A stretch of DNA of 64,000 bases from Prorocentrum cordatum. Lineage: Eukaryota; Sar; Dinophyceae; Prorocentrales; Prorocentraceae. This document shows positions 1-9,099 of the stretch, piece by piece. Numbering within the stretch: the stretch's first letter is position 1; every line of letters starts with the position of its first letter. The translations under genes and the position numbers were made by a program. The notes under the pieces were generated by a model, which worked only from the letters and a program-made list of their open reading frames with translations, made no database searches and was not told the origin of the DNA. The DNA lies in assembly GCA_963575745.1 (NCBI GenBank), contig CAUYUJ010016059.1:198001-262000 (forward strand), written 5' to 3'.

Positions 1-26
1 GGGCGTGGGCCAGATCGGGCGCGCGA

Positions 27-335
27 TCAGGCCGCAAACAGCGCTGGCTGAGCACGCCGCGCTGAAACCACGCGCCTCTGCCTGAGACTAGCGATGCCGC
101 CCTCCTGCTCGGCGCGCTGAACCTGCCTGTGGTGCACGAGGCGGCTCTGCCTGTCACTGTTGAACTCCTTGACGGCGCACATCGGGCATCGCCACGCCCC
201 GTCGGGGCGCAACTCTGTCGGCATGTCGCCCCTCTTGGCTCTGTCCTGCCAGATGCCGATCTCCGCTTGCACGGCCGCGCAGAGCTCCGGGGGCCATCGG
301 CCAACGTGGCATCCCGCGGGAGAAGCCGCAGGCAT
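27..335 (-). CDS. Zinc-finger-like fragment, unrecognised
   Basis: A short open frame whose middle part reads as a tryptophan followed by CPMC and, about 16 residues later, a double histidine (WRCPMCAVKEF...LVHHR). That resembles a C2H2-type finger. The fragment ends in Arg/Ala-rich sequence of no clear meaning. It lies on the same strand as the P-loop gene about 500 bases away but in another frame, so it is either a separate fragment or a decayed downstream exon. No function can be assigned. Confidence 0.25.
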   Translation of the reverse strand: MPAASPAGCHVGRWPPELCAAVQAEIGIWQDRAKRGDMPTELRPDGAWRCPMCAVKEFNSDRQSRLVHHRQVQRAEQEGGIASLRQRRVVSARRAQPALFAA

Positions 336-384
336 GGCCGCGGCGGGCCCCTACTTGTACACAGCGATGGCAAATCGGAACGCA

Positions 385-735
385 ACCGCCAAGCGCGCAA
401 GCTTGAAAGACAACGTCTGCATGGCATGTCAAGCAGGGCATAGAAGGCTGGCGGAGCGAGGACGATAGAAGCCTATACAGTCAAAATCTATAATAAGGAC
501 GCAAGGTAAGAGCGCACGGCCCTTGGGAGTGCAAATTGGACGTCCTTGGGCGCCAAGATTGGATGGGCATGGGCCTAGGAGGCAAGGACGCAAGGGTGCC
601 CTTGCAGAGGTCCTGCGTCCCTACTATTGGTTTTGACTGAAGACTCGAACAGAAAACCGATATGAATGGGCGGACATCTGCCATGGTGCCAACTCAACAA
701 TGGATGATGGCAGCGCGCTTTTTCCGATGTACATT
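385..735. repeat. Direct repeat copy A, left of the ATPase gene
   Basis: This block matches 2774-2965 in the same orientation. Shared stretches include CCAAGCGCGCA, CAACGTCTGCATGGCAT, AAGCAGGGCATAGA, GAACAG, GAATGGG and AACTCAACAATGGA followed by GATGGCAGCG. Copy A is longer only because a 162-bp MITE-like element (478-639) sits inside it. The two copies bracket the P-loop ATPase gene. Confidence 0.8.
478..639. mobile_element. MITE-like insertion with about 26-bp inverted ends
   Basis: The left end (CAGTCAAAATCTATAATAAG, continuing GACGCA) matches the reverse complement of the right end (CAGTCAAAACCAATAGTAGG, continuing GACGCA) at about 22 of 26 positions. The 162-bp block is absent from the matching place in direct repeat copy B (near 2870), which acts as an empty-site allele. 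It has no coding capacity, as expected of a non-autonomous DNA transposon. The interior holds further self-complementary CCTTGGG/CCAAG words. A target-site duplication cannot be fixed, because the flanking bases differ between the two copies; GAAG is possible. Confidence 0.68.
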
Positions 736-850
736 TAGCATGAAAAGGAATGGGCGTTCTCATGCATTGAGGTGAATGTTCTCCCATCACCAACCCAATT
801 GCCCCACAGGCGCGCCCAAGTGCACCTACGCCCGCCTACGCGATCTGCAC

Positions 851-2572
851 TCACTCCTCTCCCTCCTGAAGGTCGAACTCAGCCTGGCTATCGTCCATGG
901 AGTTGGTGCGGGGCAAACCCTGGCCAGGGACTTCGGCGTCGTCGAGGTCGATCGGCCCCTTGTTGACGACGCTGCTCAAAGAAAGGAACTTGCGCTTCGC
1001 TGCCCACGGCGGTTCAGGAAGCGAGGGCACGGGAGGCTCGCCAGGGTCGGGGCCGTCACCCCGCGCGTGCTTCATCCAAGCAATCTCCCAAGTGACCGCC
1101 TCAGCCCAGCACGACGGCTTGATAGTCTTGTCGCCCTTCTTGAAATTGTTGTAGAGAGGCTTCCATGCTTCGACAAGCCAATCCTTTTTCTGGCCTGCCA
1201 TGTGCAAGCGGGGCACATCGACTTTCTCGTGCCCTGCCAATCTGCAGTATAGGCATTCGTTGGTGGGCATCACCACGTTGGCCCTCTTCAAATAGGCCAA
1301 GCAATCTGAAGGAGTAGCGTCCTTGTGAAAGGCAACGGCCACCATGCGCATGAACCCCTCGTGGGTGATCGTATCAGGGCACGCAGTCGGTGGGCGATTG
1401 ACGTCTGGCTCCCAAGGTGACCTTGTTGTCGATGGCTTGTGAGAAACATCCAGTTGCGAACCTGCATCCGCCCCATCTCGCCCAAGTCGCCCTGTCCTCG
1501 GCCGCGACGTCTAAAAACACCTCATCGCCTTCACTGGAACCGACGAACTATCGAAGTCGTCCAGAATGACGGGGCACTTGGGCGTCGACACGAGCTGACA
1601 AAAGAAGTCCATTTCAGACGCAGTGATACAAGACGGTTCGCCTCCCAACTCCCTGCTGCGCGCCAGGGCGACGGTGATAGAAGCGGGTGTCTTGCCCACG
1701 CCTGGCACGCCGAACCACATGATGGACGTGTCATCGAGGCTGGCCCAAATCATTTTCAGGACCCGCAACAGCGAGGGTTCGAGCGCGGCAAGTGTCATGG
1801 GCCAATTGTGCAGAACTTTGGCCAAAGATCCCTCGGTCGCGATGGTGTTCAAAGCCTTCTCGATGGTACCGTGCGGCCAGTTGAAGATCGGAGAGGCCTC
1901 GTCCTGCGCCTCCATGTGGATCCAGCGCATCATGCCCAGCTGCCTTCGGTCGGACAAAACCTCCTGGGCCTTCGCCGCGATGTAATCGAAGCCTTCGTCA
2001 GTGTAAACCGTTTTCTCGCGCCCATGCCCGCCGTCCCGCTGAGGCTCTTCCAGACTGAAAGCCCTGATCTGGAAGCCCGGGAAGGAATCCCACGTTGCTT
2101 CTACGCAACGTCCACTTGTGCGAGGGGGAAAGCCGAGATTCTCCCAGCGCATTGTCATGGGTGTGCCCGCGCAAGGATTCGCGGCCACATTCATGTCCAC
2201 CTTGTCTGGGAAGCACAGGTGCTCGACGACAATGTGCCTGGAGTTTTCGCAGGGTACCACCAGGAGCGAAAACGACATCGGAGCAACGCCCAAATCGCCC
2301 TTCAACCCGTGCGGCCCAGCGATGGCGAACGGCCCTCCCGCACGGAATGTCTGACCAATCTCGCCAGCAGGGATGGCGCCGTCCACGGTGGCGACGTCCA
2401 CCATGTGAGAGACACTGGACGCTAGGCCGTTCATGTTCTTGAACACGCCAGTCAAAGCGATGTTGTGACCCGTTCCAGCGTTGTGGCCGATTGCGACGGG
2501 CGTGTTCGTAACCTTTTTGCATTTGGAAGCCCGCTTCATGATATCGTCGATCCAATCTGCTGGGAACGCCAT
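851..2572 (-). pseudogene. P-loop ATPase / SF3-helicase-like protein, locally frameshifted
   Basis: The upstream part (ATG at 2572 to a TAG at 1511-1513) carries a Walker A motif GVPGVGKT near 1700, preceded by MWF, and a Walker B-like CPVILDDFD near 1560. Past the TAG, another frame carries WMFLTSH, which resembles the sensor (motif C) segment of superfamily 3 helicases. The original frame then resumes and stays open to 851, covering a cysteine-containing segment (NECLYCRLAGHE) and an acidic C-terminus. Two nearby indels between about 1436 and 1515 would explain this, as would an unpolished assembly. The order conserved N-terminal region, P-loop, ILDDFD, LTSx is typical of Rep-type SF3 helicases, but I see no rolling-circle nuclease motifs, so the family is open; an AAA+ ATPase is the alternative. 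The first ATG giving a plausible N-terminus (MAFPADWID) was chosen, although the frame is open 35 codons further upstream. Confidence 0.55.
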
Positions 2573-2667
2573 GGCAAAAGAGCAGCAAATGACAGCGGTC
2601 AGCCTAGATAGTGGCCGAGCTACTCTGTTTGACGCTAAATGGTATATGGACAAGAGACGCTGATGAC

Positions 2668-2692
2668 CGTGATTCAATCTGATTCAATCGCG
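2668..2692. repeat. Short dispersed repeat GTGATTCAATYTGATTCAAT
   Basis: CGTGATTCAATCTGATTCAA, continuing TCGC, is found again at 5346-5369 with one mismatch and in the same orientation. Each copy contains a tandem GATTCAAT pair. One copy lies just upstream of the ATPase gene and the other immediately before a GGA microsatellite. The meaning is unknown; it could be an insertion terminus. Confidence 0.6.
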
Positions 2693-2773
2693 CTCTGTCA
2701 AATGGATTTACATACATACTACAAGAGCATGGGTGATGACATTGTTGGCTGCTCTGCGAGAATCTACGACGAC

Positions 2774-2965
2774 CATACGAAAGACGCCAAGCGCGCAGGC
2801 TTGAAAAAACAACGTCTGCATGGCATTGCAAGCAGGGCATAGAGAGCTGGCGGAGAGACAGCGATAGAAGGCGACAGGCTCGAACAGGAACGCCATCTGA
2901 ATGGGTGAACATCTGACAGGTTGTCAACTCAACAATGGACGATGGCAGCGAACTTTTTTTCCGAA
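2774..2965. repeat. Direct repeat copy B, right of the ATPase gene
   Basis: This is the partner of 385-735 in the same orientation and without the MITE. Homology starts near AGACGCCAAGCGCGCA and fades after the T-run and CCGA. Nearly 2.4 kb separates the copies, and the ATPase gene fills the interval, so the arrangement resembles either terminal direct repeats of an element or an old tandem duplication. Confidence 0.8.
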
Positions 2966-3028
2966 GAATGCAAAACGTCCACCCCTATTCAAATTACATG
3001 TGGTGAGCAACGAAAATTAAGCGAACAC

Positions 3029-3159
3029 CCTGCCTGCACAAGAGGGGTAAGCACTCGCGGCCTAGCAATGTGGATCACAATCCGCGTTAGCACGCATCCC
3101 GCCTGCACGAGGGCACAACTAATCGCGGACCCTAGCAATGTGGATCACATTCCGCGTTC
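3029..3159. repeat. Two-copy tandem repeat, about 70 bp
   Basis: CCTGCCTGCACAAGAGGGG ... CCTAGCAATGTGGATCACAA is followed by a second copy, CCCGCCTGCACGAGGG ... CCTAGCAATGTGGATCACAT; both end in TCCGCGTT. The second copy overlaps the C-terminal codons of the acidic protein exon. Confidence 0.75.
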
Positions 3160-3658
3160 CCAGCCATGTCACGTGCAGTCCTGATGATCATGCCATCTTC
3201 CTCGCTTTCGTCATCGTCCATATCGCCAAGAAGCCCTGCCATCTCGTCGCCATCGCCGAAGGCACTGCTGTCCTCATCCCCCAACTCCGACGCAAGCTCG
3301 GTCAGCACGTCGTCATCCTCGGGAACGTCTGTGCTCTCGTCACTGAACCCCAAATCGAAGAACTCATCGGATTCTCCCTCGCTCCCCTCCTCTTCGCCCT
3401 CGCACGTGTCGACGTCGTCGACGTCGTCGACGTCGTCGACGTCGTTGTCGGGCTCGGTCCCCGACTCCCACAGCACTGCGTGGGCCAGGAGATCAGCCTC
3501 CTCATCCGTGAGCGTGGCCACGCGCTTGGTCCAGCCTTCCTCCGCTGGAGGCATGAACGGTCCGAGGATGTCGTCTTGCGAGAAAGGCCAGTACACTCCA
3601 GTCCGCATCATGTTCCGGAGGCAACCCATGCACACGTTGCAGTAGGGATGCGGGAAGC
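3132..3658 (-). CDS. Acidic protein, terminal exon (unrecognised)
   Basis: The frame begins right after a strong 3' splice acceptor and encodes about 174 residues. It starts with a cysteine cluster (PYCNVCMGC), continues with a globular-looking stretch (GVYWPFSQDDILGPF) and TLTDEEADLLAHAV, and then becomes very acidic. The acidic part includes a DVD repeat from a GTCGAC-type microsatellite at about 3409-3443, followed by Glu/Ser/Asp runs. The frame is also open upstream across the poly-T, but there it translates to a phenylalanine run, which argues for an intron. I recognise no family. The cysteine pair could be a small zinc site. The upstream exon is not identified. Confidence 0.4.
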
Positions 3659-3685
3659 CTTGCAGGATGTAAAAAAAAAAAAAAA
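3659..3685 (-). other. Candidate 3' splice site with T15 tract
   Basis: On the minus strand a run of 15 T (complement of A15 at 3671-3685) is followed by ACATCCTGCAAG and then the acidic exon. Polypyrimidine tract plus AG at the point where sensible coding begins is what a spliceosomal acceptor looks like. The matching donor is not identified. Confidence 0.5.
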
Positions 3686-3699
3686 CATACGCATATTGT

Positions 3700-4150
3700 A
3701 AAACGCGCAAAACCTGCGGTATCACTTGCGGGTTACCTGTAGGATAACGCGCACTGCGCAATCAGCTCACAACGGAATCGTTTGAAGAGAATACATCTAA
3801 ATTCTGGTTGTTTTTCATATTGAAAACTCGGCGCGTAGCGTTTGGCCCGCGACGCACCGAGGCCAGGCATGCGACCGCAGACGGCGCAGCTCGCCATGCT
3901 GCTCGGGCCACTAGCGCGCCCTGCTGCTCGGGCCGCCGCCAGCCGCCGACGCACTGCTCCCGTCGGAAGCGCGTCCTTCGCTTGCGCCTGACAGCTGAAG
4001 CGCGGCGTTTGAGACTGCGCGCGCTCGAGGCTGGCGAGAGCAGCGAGCGAGGGGCGAGAGCGACGACGACAGGATGAATGGAAGACAAGAGAGATGGCCA
4101 TATCGATTTTTGCTTCAGTGGCGCTCGCCCTCCGCCTGGCAGCCTCTTGC
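3700..4150. other. Spacer with no recognised gene
   Basis: This is GC-rich sequence between the acidic exon and the coiled-coil gene. Open frames on both strands are Arg/Ala-rich and mutually antisense, without motifs. It may hold introns of either neighbour. Confidence 0.4.
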
Positions 4151-4152
4151 GC

Positions 4153-5058
4153 TCAGGCCTTGCCCGCCTTCCGCAGCTCGCGCTCGAGGCGCTTGTTCTC
4201 GCGCTCTAAGGAGCTGTGCTCTTTAAGGTAGTCCTCGCGGCTCTCCAGGAGCTGGCCCCTCTCCTGCTGCAGCTCCCCGTTCCCCCCCTTGAGGTGCTCG
4301 TTTTCCTCGCGGAGAAGGCGGCTCTCGAGGCGAAACTCGCTCTCAAGAAAAGCGGCGGCCGTGAGCTTCTCGGCGAGGGTCTCGCTCTCCTCCTCCTGGC
4401 TCTGCTCCTCCTGGCTCTCCTCCTCCTGGCTCTGCTCCTCCTGCTTTTCCTCTGCGGTCTCGGAGTCGCTGCAGTTCTCGTCGATGTTCTCGGCGCTGCT
4501 GTCCTTGTCCGCTTCCTGGTTCGGTTCCAGCGGCCCTGCAGCTTGAGGCGGGTCTGGCTCGTTGAGTCCTGGCTGCTCTGCCTGTGGCTCTGGCGGCGCT
4601 GGTGGTTGAAGCGGTGCTGGCTGCTCTGCCCGTGGCTCTGGCGGCGCTGGCGGTTGAAGCGGCGCTGGCAAAGCCAGCAAAGGCGGCGGCGGCAAGGGCG
4701 CGAGTTCGCCCGTCCACCCCCTCTTTTTCTCCGCGAACCACCGCCGCATCTCAGACCACCCCTTCTCCTTCCACTTGCCGCCCCTGAAGGCCTCGCCGCC
4801 ATGGACTTTCAGACCATGCTGCACGTTCCCGCGCTGCACGCGGATGTCGCGGTCTGTCGCAGCGGCCTTTGACACGTGGACAAGCCACTGCTCTCCGGCA
4901 ACTTTGTCGCGCATCTCCTGCACCGTGGGCGCAGGCAGGAGTAGTTCCACGCCCTGAGTTGCTGCTGCGGGCGGCGCGCCGTTGCCGCGAGCGAACAGGA
5001 AGGTGCCGGCCTGGCCGTCGAAGGTCAGCCTGCCATTGCATTGGAGGCCGCCTTGCAT
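4153..5058 (-). CDS. Proline-rich, Glu-rich coiled-coil protein
   Basis: About 301 residues from the first ATG (5058); the frame is open 10 codons further upstream. Residues 1-110 look globular (TFDGQAGTFLFARGNG, then a Lys/Trp-rich stretch). Next come two near-identical 16-residue repeats PAPLQPPAPPEPRAEQ and PAPLQPPAPPEPQAEQ (48-bp units near 4590-4690). A Glu/Ser-rich linker follows with SQEEE/SQEEQ repeats (24-bp units near 4385-4450). The last 70 residues form a heptad-like helix rich in Leu, Glu and Arg (ESRLLREENEHL, LERENKRLERELRK), a strong coiled-coil prediction. The frame is longer and better structured than the antisense frames. The family is unknown; a structural or scaffolding role is only a guess. 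An upstream exon is possible. Confidence 0.5.
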   Translation of the reverse strand: MQGGLQCNGRLTFDGQAGTFLFARGNGAPPAAATQGVELLLPAPTVQEMRDKVAGEQWLVHVSKAAATDRDIRVQRGNVQHGLKVHGGEAFRGGKWKEKGWSEMRRWFAEKKRGWTGELAPLPPPPLLALPAPLQPPAPPEPRAEQPAPLQPPAPPEPQAEQPGLNEPDPPQAAGPLEPNQEADKDSSAENIDENCSDSETAEEKQEEQSQEEESQEEQSQEEESETLAEKLTAAAFLESEFRLESRLLREENEHLKGGNGELQQERGQLLESREDYLKEHSSLERENKRLERELRKAGKA

Positions 5059-5345
5059 CTTTGAAGTGGAAGCGCGGTGCCGTAACAAGAGTTTGGCACG
5101 TCTGCGCGTTGTGCTTGAGCCTCGCGTGGCGACGCTGATGATGACGATGGCGCTGCAGAAGGCCTTTGAGGCCCTGCGAGGCCCCCAAGATGCCCAAACG
5201 AGGCCTCAAGAGGCTCGAACCACCGCCTGAGGATTTCAGCGCCCACAATCCAAGTACTGTGGCGGGATGGGCCGAGCGCTGCCCAGGACGAAGCAGGAGG
5301 AGGGAGAGGAGAGAAAGGTGAGAAAGGAGGAGTAACGATTGTGAT

Positions 5346-5369
5346 CGTGATTCAATTTGATTCAATCGC
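5346..5369. repeat. Second copy of the GATTCAAT short repeat
   Basis: It matches 2668-2692 with one substitution (TTT for TCT). It is followed directly by a GGA-type microsatellite at 5380-5400. Confidence 0.6.
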
Positions 5370-5399
5370 TTTCTGCGAAAGGAGGAGGAGGAGGAGGAA

Positions 5400-5580
5400 G
5401 CGAGAAGCATCAGGCATGCCTCCAAGATTCCTCCGAAAAGGATCCGCACGAGATCCGCGCGAACATCCAAGAGGCCTCATGAGCATCGAATGTCTGAGAA
5501 ACATCAAACATGCTTCCAAGAGCCTCCCGAGAGGGTCCGCACGAGATCCCCACGAACATCCAAGATGCCGCATGCCCGCA
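5400..5580. repeat. Two-copy tandem repeat, about 90 bp
   Basis: The words GGATCCGCACGAGATCC and GGTCCGCACGAGATCC recur 90 bases apart, each followed by GCGAACATCCAAGA or ACGAACATCCAAGA. GGCGGGATGGGCCGA also recurs near 5262 and 5592. No gene is seen from 5090 to 5748; 5668-5745 is a GGA microsatellite running into the gap. Confidence 0.7.
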
Positions 5581-5748
5581 ACCCAGGCACGGTGGCGGGA
5601 TGGGCCGAACGCCACGAAATCTACCTTGAATCGGCATGCAGATTCCAGAGCGGCCCACATCGTGCCGAGGAGGAGGAGGACCGAGGAGCAGGAGGAGCAG
5701 GAGGAGAAGGATGAGGAGGAGGATCATCGAGCAGGAGGAGGATGAAGA

Positions 5749-5848
5749 NNNNNNNNNNNNNNNNNNNNNNNNNNNNNNNNNNNNNNNNNNNNNNNNNNNN
5801 NNNNNNNNNNNNNNNNNNNNNNNNNNNNNNNNNNNNNNNNNNNNNNNN
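5749..5848. other. Assembly gap (100 N)
   Basis: Exactly 100 unknown bases between a GGA microsatellite and a minisatellite. This is a conventional scaffold spacer, so the true distance and order here are unproven. Confidence 0.99.
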
Positions 5849-6150
5849 CCCAAAAGCCTCCAAGAGGGCCCCAAGAGGGCCCCAAGAAGGCCCCAGAAGG
5901 CGCCCGCGAGGCCCCGAGAGGCCCCCAAGAGGCCCCCGAGAAGCTCCCAAGAGACCCCCAGGAGGCCCCACGAGGCTCCCCGAGGCACCCAAGACGCTCC
6001 ACAGGCACCCGGGAAGCCCTGATTAAAGCTCCCCCCTGCTTTGATCGATCTCCTCCAAGAAGGCCCCAAGACCGCCCCCGAGGCCCCCGAGAGGAGAACC
6101 CCATAAGGCGCCCTGGATGCCCCAAGAGGCCGCCAAGAACCCCCCGAGTC
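5849..6150. repeat. CCCCAAGAGGCC minisatellite with TTTGATCGATC block
   Basis: Degenerate 10-13 bp words of the form GGCCCCCAAGA/GAGGCCCCCGAG. About 230 bases (5895-6125) match 7979-8210 at high identity, sharing GAAGCTCCCAAGA, GACGCTCCACAGGCA, CTGCTTTGATCGATCTCCTC and CCCCATAAGGCGCCC. The same word family, in either strand sense, occurs at 7640-8340, 10480-10810, 32060-32390 and 41640-42250. No coding function is seen; the long frames through it are repeat translations. Confidence 0.85.
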
Positions 6151-6506
6151 TACTCGCATAATTTCATAGTAACGGGTGCGACTTGTCTCGGTGCAGGGCA
6201 CTGCTCCGGGCGCCCCGCGTGCGATCGGCGCGCCGGCGCCGGGCGGAAGCAGCGGCCAGCGGCGCCGTCGCCTGGCGCGCTGGCCGCCTGGGGCGCCGCG
6301 GCCCTGCTCCTCCTGCTCGCGGATCGCCGCGACGCCCCAGAGAGAACCGATCAAACGACGAAAACAGGTCTGGGAAGGAGGGGGCAAGGGCGAGACGCGC
6401 GGGCCCCCGAGGGGGCCCGACGGCCCCGTCGCGCACCAACGCGGCCCGAGCAAGCCCAACCCAGCACAGGCAGCCCCCAGCGAGCCCCCCGGGCGTGCCC
6501 AGCAAG

Positions 6507-6559
6507 CCCTCCCCCTCGTCCTCGTCCTCGTCCTCCTCGTCCTCCTCGTCCTCCTCGTC

Positions 6560-6607
<48 letters not shown>

Positions 6608-6720
6608 ATCCCCTCCTCCTCCTCCTCCTCCTCCTCCCCTTCCTCCTCCTACTCCTCCTCCTCCTCCTCCTCCTCCTCCTCCTCCTTCTCCTCCTCCTCC
6701 TCCTCCTCCTCTCCCCTCGC
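6507..6720. repeat. TCC/CTCGTC microsatellite
   Basis: Nearly uninterrupted pyrimidine triplets (TCC, with GTC in the first half). The 6170-6506 stretch before it is GC-rich with no recognisable gene. Confidence 0.95.
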
Positions 6721-6854
6721 CCCTTCCACTCGGCGGAAAAACGCCCTGCGCTGCGGCGCGCGACGCGCGCGCAGCCTATAGCTCGCGCCCCGTGCAAATA
6801 ACTGCGGCCTGCGCTGTTTCAGCGCACGGATCCACGTCGCCGTCTGGGCAGGGC

Positions 6855-7610
6855 TCACTCACCGGGCAGCCTGCCTTCGTCTCGATCCCGGCATTCAGCT
6901 GGGCGCGCCGCGCCTTCGTGAGACCACCTGCCGCGAGGTCTCCCTTGCGCGCCCGCGTCGCCAGGGCCCCCATTGATGCGGGGCCCCTCTGCGAGCTCCT
7001 GGCGGTTCTTTTTCCCCGTGAACTTCGGCTTGTTAAACAACGTCTTGGCCGTCGACGGCTTCTGCGCCCGGGCGACTTTGAGCCGCTGGACGATCTGGCA
7101 ACGCTCGAACTCGGCGATCGCGCCGAGCAGCTGCCAGATGAGGCCGTTGCTGGGGGCGTTGTCGAGGAATTGCGACGGGTTCGTGCAAGTGACGAGATTG
7201 CATCCTTCATGGGGGCGGGGGTGGGAGCGGGGGCGCAATGTAGCCTTCTTCCGATTCCCCTCCCTCGCGTCGGTGTGGCTTGCGCCGACGATGCTCCTCC
7301 TCGCCCCATCCGCCTCGTCATCTTCGGCGCGCCCACTGCCCCGTGCCCAACAGTGCGCCAGTCTACTACTCGCCCCGGTCTCCTGCATCAGACAACCGCT
7401 GGACCCCCATCCCCTGCGCCAGGCGGGCATGGTCCTCGAACAAAATCGTTGAAATATCCTTCTCGATGCAACGCTCAATCATTTTGAGGAAGGTCGGCCT
7501 GGCCTGCAAGTCCTGCCATGGTTGGCGGAAAGTCGTTGAGGGGCCGGGTGGGGGAACCCAATAGTCACTGGGTGGAGCGGGCTGGCTGCCTGGGCCGGGT
7601 GCCCGGCTGG
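6855..7610 (-). pseudogene. Serine recombinase (resolvase/invertase family), decayed
   Basis: Two frames carry the parts. Near 7590-7450 one encodes ARPTFLKMIERC ... STILFEDHARLAQGM, matching the segment of serine recombinases where a 'RP' helix is followed by a beta strand and the RL(S/A)R motif. A second frame carries LMQETG, where the family has VQE-G, and then, at about 7195-7050, NPSQFLDNAPSN followed by LIWQLLGAIAEFERCQIV and KVARAQK. GAIAEFER and the following long helix are diagnostic of the family. A tail with KFTGKKN resembles the hinge GRK/GRP signature. The segment holding the nucleophilic serine (normally near the N-terminus) is not visible; the copy runs into minisatellite at 7640. 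About 40 residues of unrelated sequence separate the LMQETG and NPSQF parts, either an insertion or an intron. It is a truncated, frameshifted copy. The family is mostly bacterial and phage-borne. Confidence 0.7.
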
Positions 7611-7639
7611 ATGTCCGAATGGCGTGGCCGACCCGTCGA

Positions 7640-8340
7640 GTCATCGGTGCCCGAGATGCCTCCATATAGCCCAAGATGCCTCAAGATGCCCCCCACGATG
7701 CTCCAAGAGGCCTCAAGACCGCCCCAAAGCGACTCCGAGTGGCCACAGGGCCTCCCAAGCGAACCCCCCAATAAGCCCAAATCTGTCAACAACTGACCGA
7801 AAATCCATGGATGTTGAATCCCAAGACGGCCCCAAGAGCGCCCCAGGGGTCCTGGAGGGGACGCTTGGGGCCCCGAGAGGGGGGGGGGCTACTTGAAGAA
7901 CCCCCTCTTCTTTGATCGACCTCTTGCAAGATAGCCACAAGAGCGCCCCCGGAGCCTCCAAGAGCGGCCCAAGAGGGCCCCGGAAGGCCCCCGCGAGGCC
8001 CCGCGATGCCCCCAAGAGGCCCCCGAGAAGCTCCCAAGAAACCCCCAGGAGGCCCTACGAGGCTCCCCGAAGCAGCCGAGACGCTCCACAGGCAACCGGG
8101 AAGCCCTAATTAAAGCCCCCCCCTGCTTTGATCGATCTCCTCCAAGAAGGCCCCAGGAGCGCCCCCTAGGCTCCCGAGGGGAGGGCCCCATAAGGCGCCC
8201 GGGAGGCCCTAATAAGCCCCCAAGAGGCCCCCGAGAGGCCCCCGAGAGACCCCCAAGAGGCCCCAAGACGCTCCCCGAAGCACCCAAGACGTTCCGAAGG
8301 CCCCCAGGGCCGCCAAGAGGCCTCCAACAAGCTTCCCAAA
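7640..8340. repeat. CCCCAAGAGGCC minisatellite, second block
   Basis: Same family as 5849-6150. TTTGATCGACC (7911) and TTTGATCGATC (8127) mark two roughly 216-bp tandem units; a third unit of the same kind is in the 5849 block (anchor at 6040). No gene was found. Confidence 0.85.
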
Positions 8341-8396
8341 TACACACAACAAACTCGGAGAAGCATTCAAAAAGCCTCTGGGCATCCTGCTCGCAC

Positions 8397-8570
8397 TTTT
8401 CCTCCTCCTCCTCGTCCTCCTCCTCCTCCTCCTCCCCCATCTCTTCCTCCTCCTCCTCCTCCTCCTCATCCTCCTCCTCCTCCTCCTCCGCCAATTCCTC
8501 CTCCTCCCTCCCTCCATCCCCCCGCATCCCCTCCTCGTCCTCCTCCACCACTTCCTCCTCCTCCATCCTC
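8397..8570. repeat. CTC/TCC microsatellite
   Basis: Pyrimidine triplets with occasional ATC and GCC interruptions. The antisense glutamate-rich frames are translations of the repeat. Confidence 0.95.
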
Positions 8571-8763
8571 GCCCTCTTGAGCAAGACGGCCCCCCCGGCC
8601 CTTTGTAAATCTGCATGCCCCCTCACTTCTCTGATCGCCTCAATTCGCCTGGGCGTCGTTTAGGCTGGCGGGGATATGCGAAGCGTCATGAATTTAAGAG
8701 CCTCGGTCGGCGCCGCTCGGGCTGCGATGATGCAGCGCGCGGGGTTTTGCCACCAGTGGGCCC

Positions 8764-9099
8764 CTAAACACAAATCTTCTGAAATTGCATGTTCGAATGG
8801 AAGCGGCCTTCCGCGTCGGGGTCACATCCTTCTTCGCGGCTGGCCACGTGCGCGGCCGCGGCTTGGAGCAACGTCAAGCCACGCTCACTGCATAAAGCCG
8901 CGCCAACATGTTCTTCGGTTTCTCTCCGCAAGGGCTGGCGTATAGAACAGACGCGCAATCGCCGTGTCCGACCAGAGCGCCCCAAAATCAAGCGCGTCAC
9001 TTTTGGATTCTGCAAGGTGGCCCCACATGGTTTGAGATCGCCCTCATGCCACATTTGTGAGCACGCGAAGCAAGGGGACCTTGCTAAAGGAGTGCTCAT
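8764..9099 (-). CDS. Cysteine-containing fragment downstream of the SL-tagged copy
   Basis: The frame contains SPCFACSQMWHEGDLKPCGATLQNPK, a Cys-x2-Cys ... His ... Cys arrangement that could bind zinc, followed by Arg-rich and Ala-rich sequence. It lies downstream of, and on the same strand as, the relict spliced leader at 9530-9549, in a different frame from the stretch directly behind the leader. It may be the eroded continuation of the same retroposed transcript. The family is not recognised. Confidence 0.25.
   Translation of the reverse strand: MSTPLARSPCFACSQMWHEGDLKPCGATLQNPKVTRLILGRSGRTRRLRVCSIRQPLRRETEEHVGAALCSERGLTLLQAAAAHVASREEGCDPDAEGRFHSNMQFQKICV

Noticed and set aside
851-2677. 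Naming the P-loop gene as a specific viral Rep
   Set aside because: No nuclease motifs (HUH, YxxK) are visible, so a virus family cannot be assigned from the sequence alone.
6507-8626. Long Glu-, Ser-, Leu- or Arg-rich reading frames
   Set aside because: They are translations of TCC/GGA triplet repeats, open in several frames on both strands at once, so openness carries no coding evidence.
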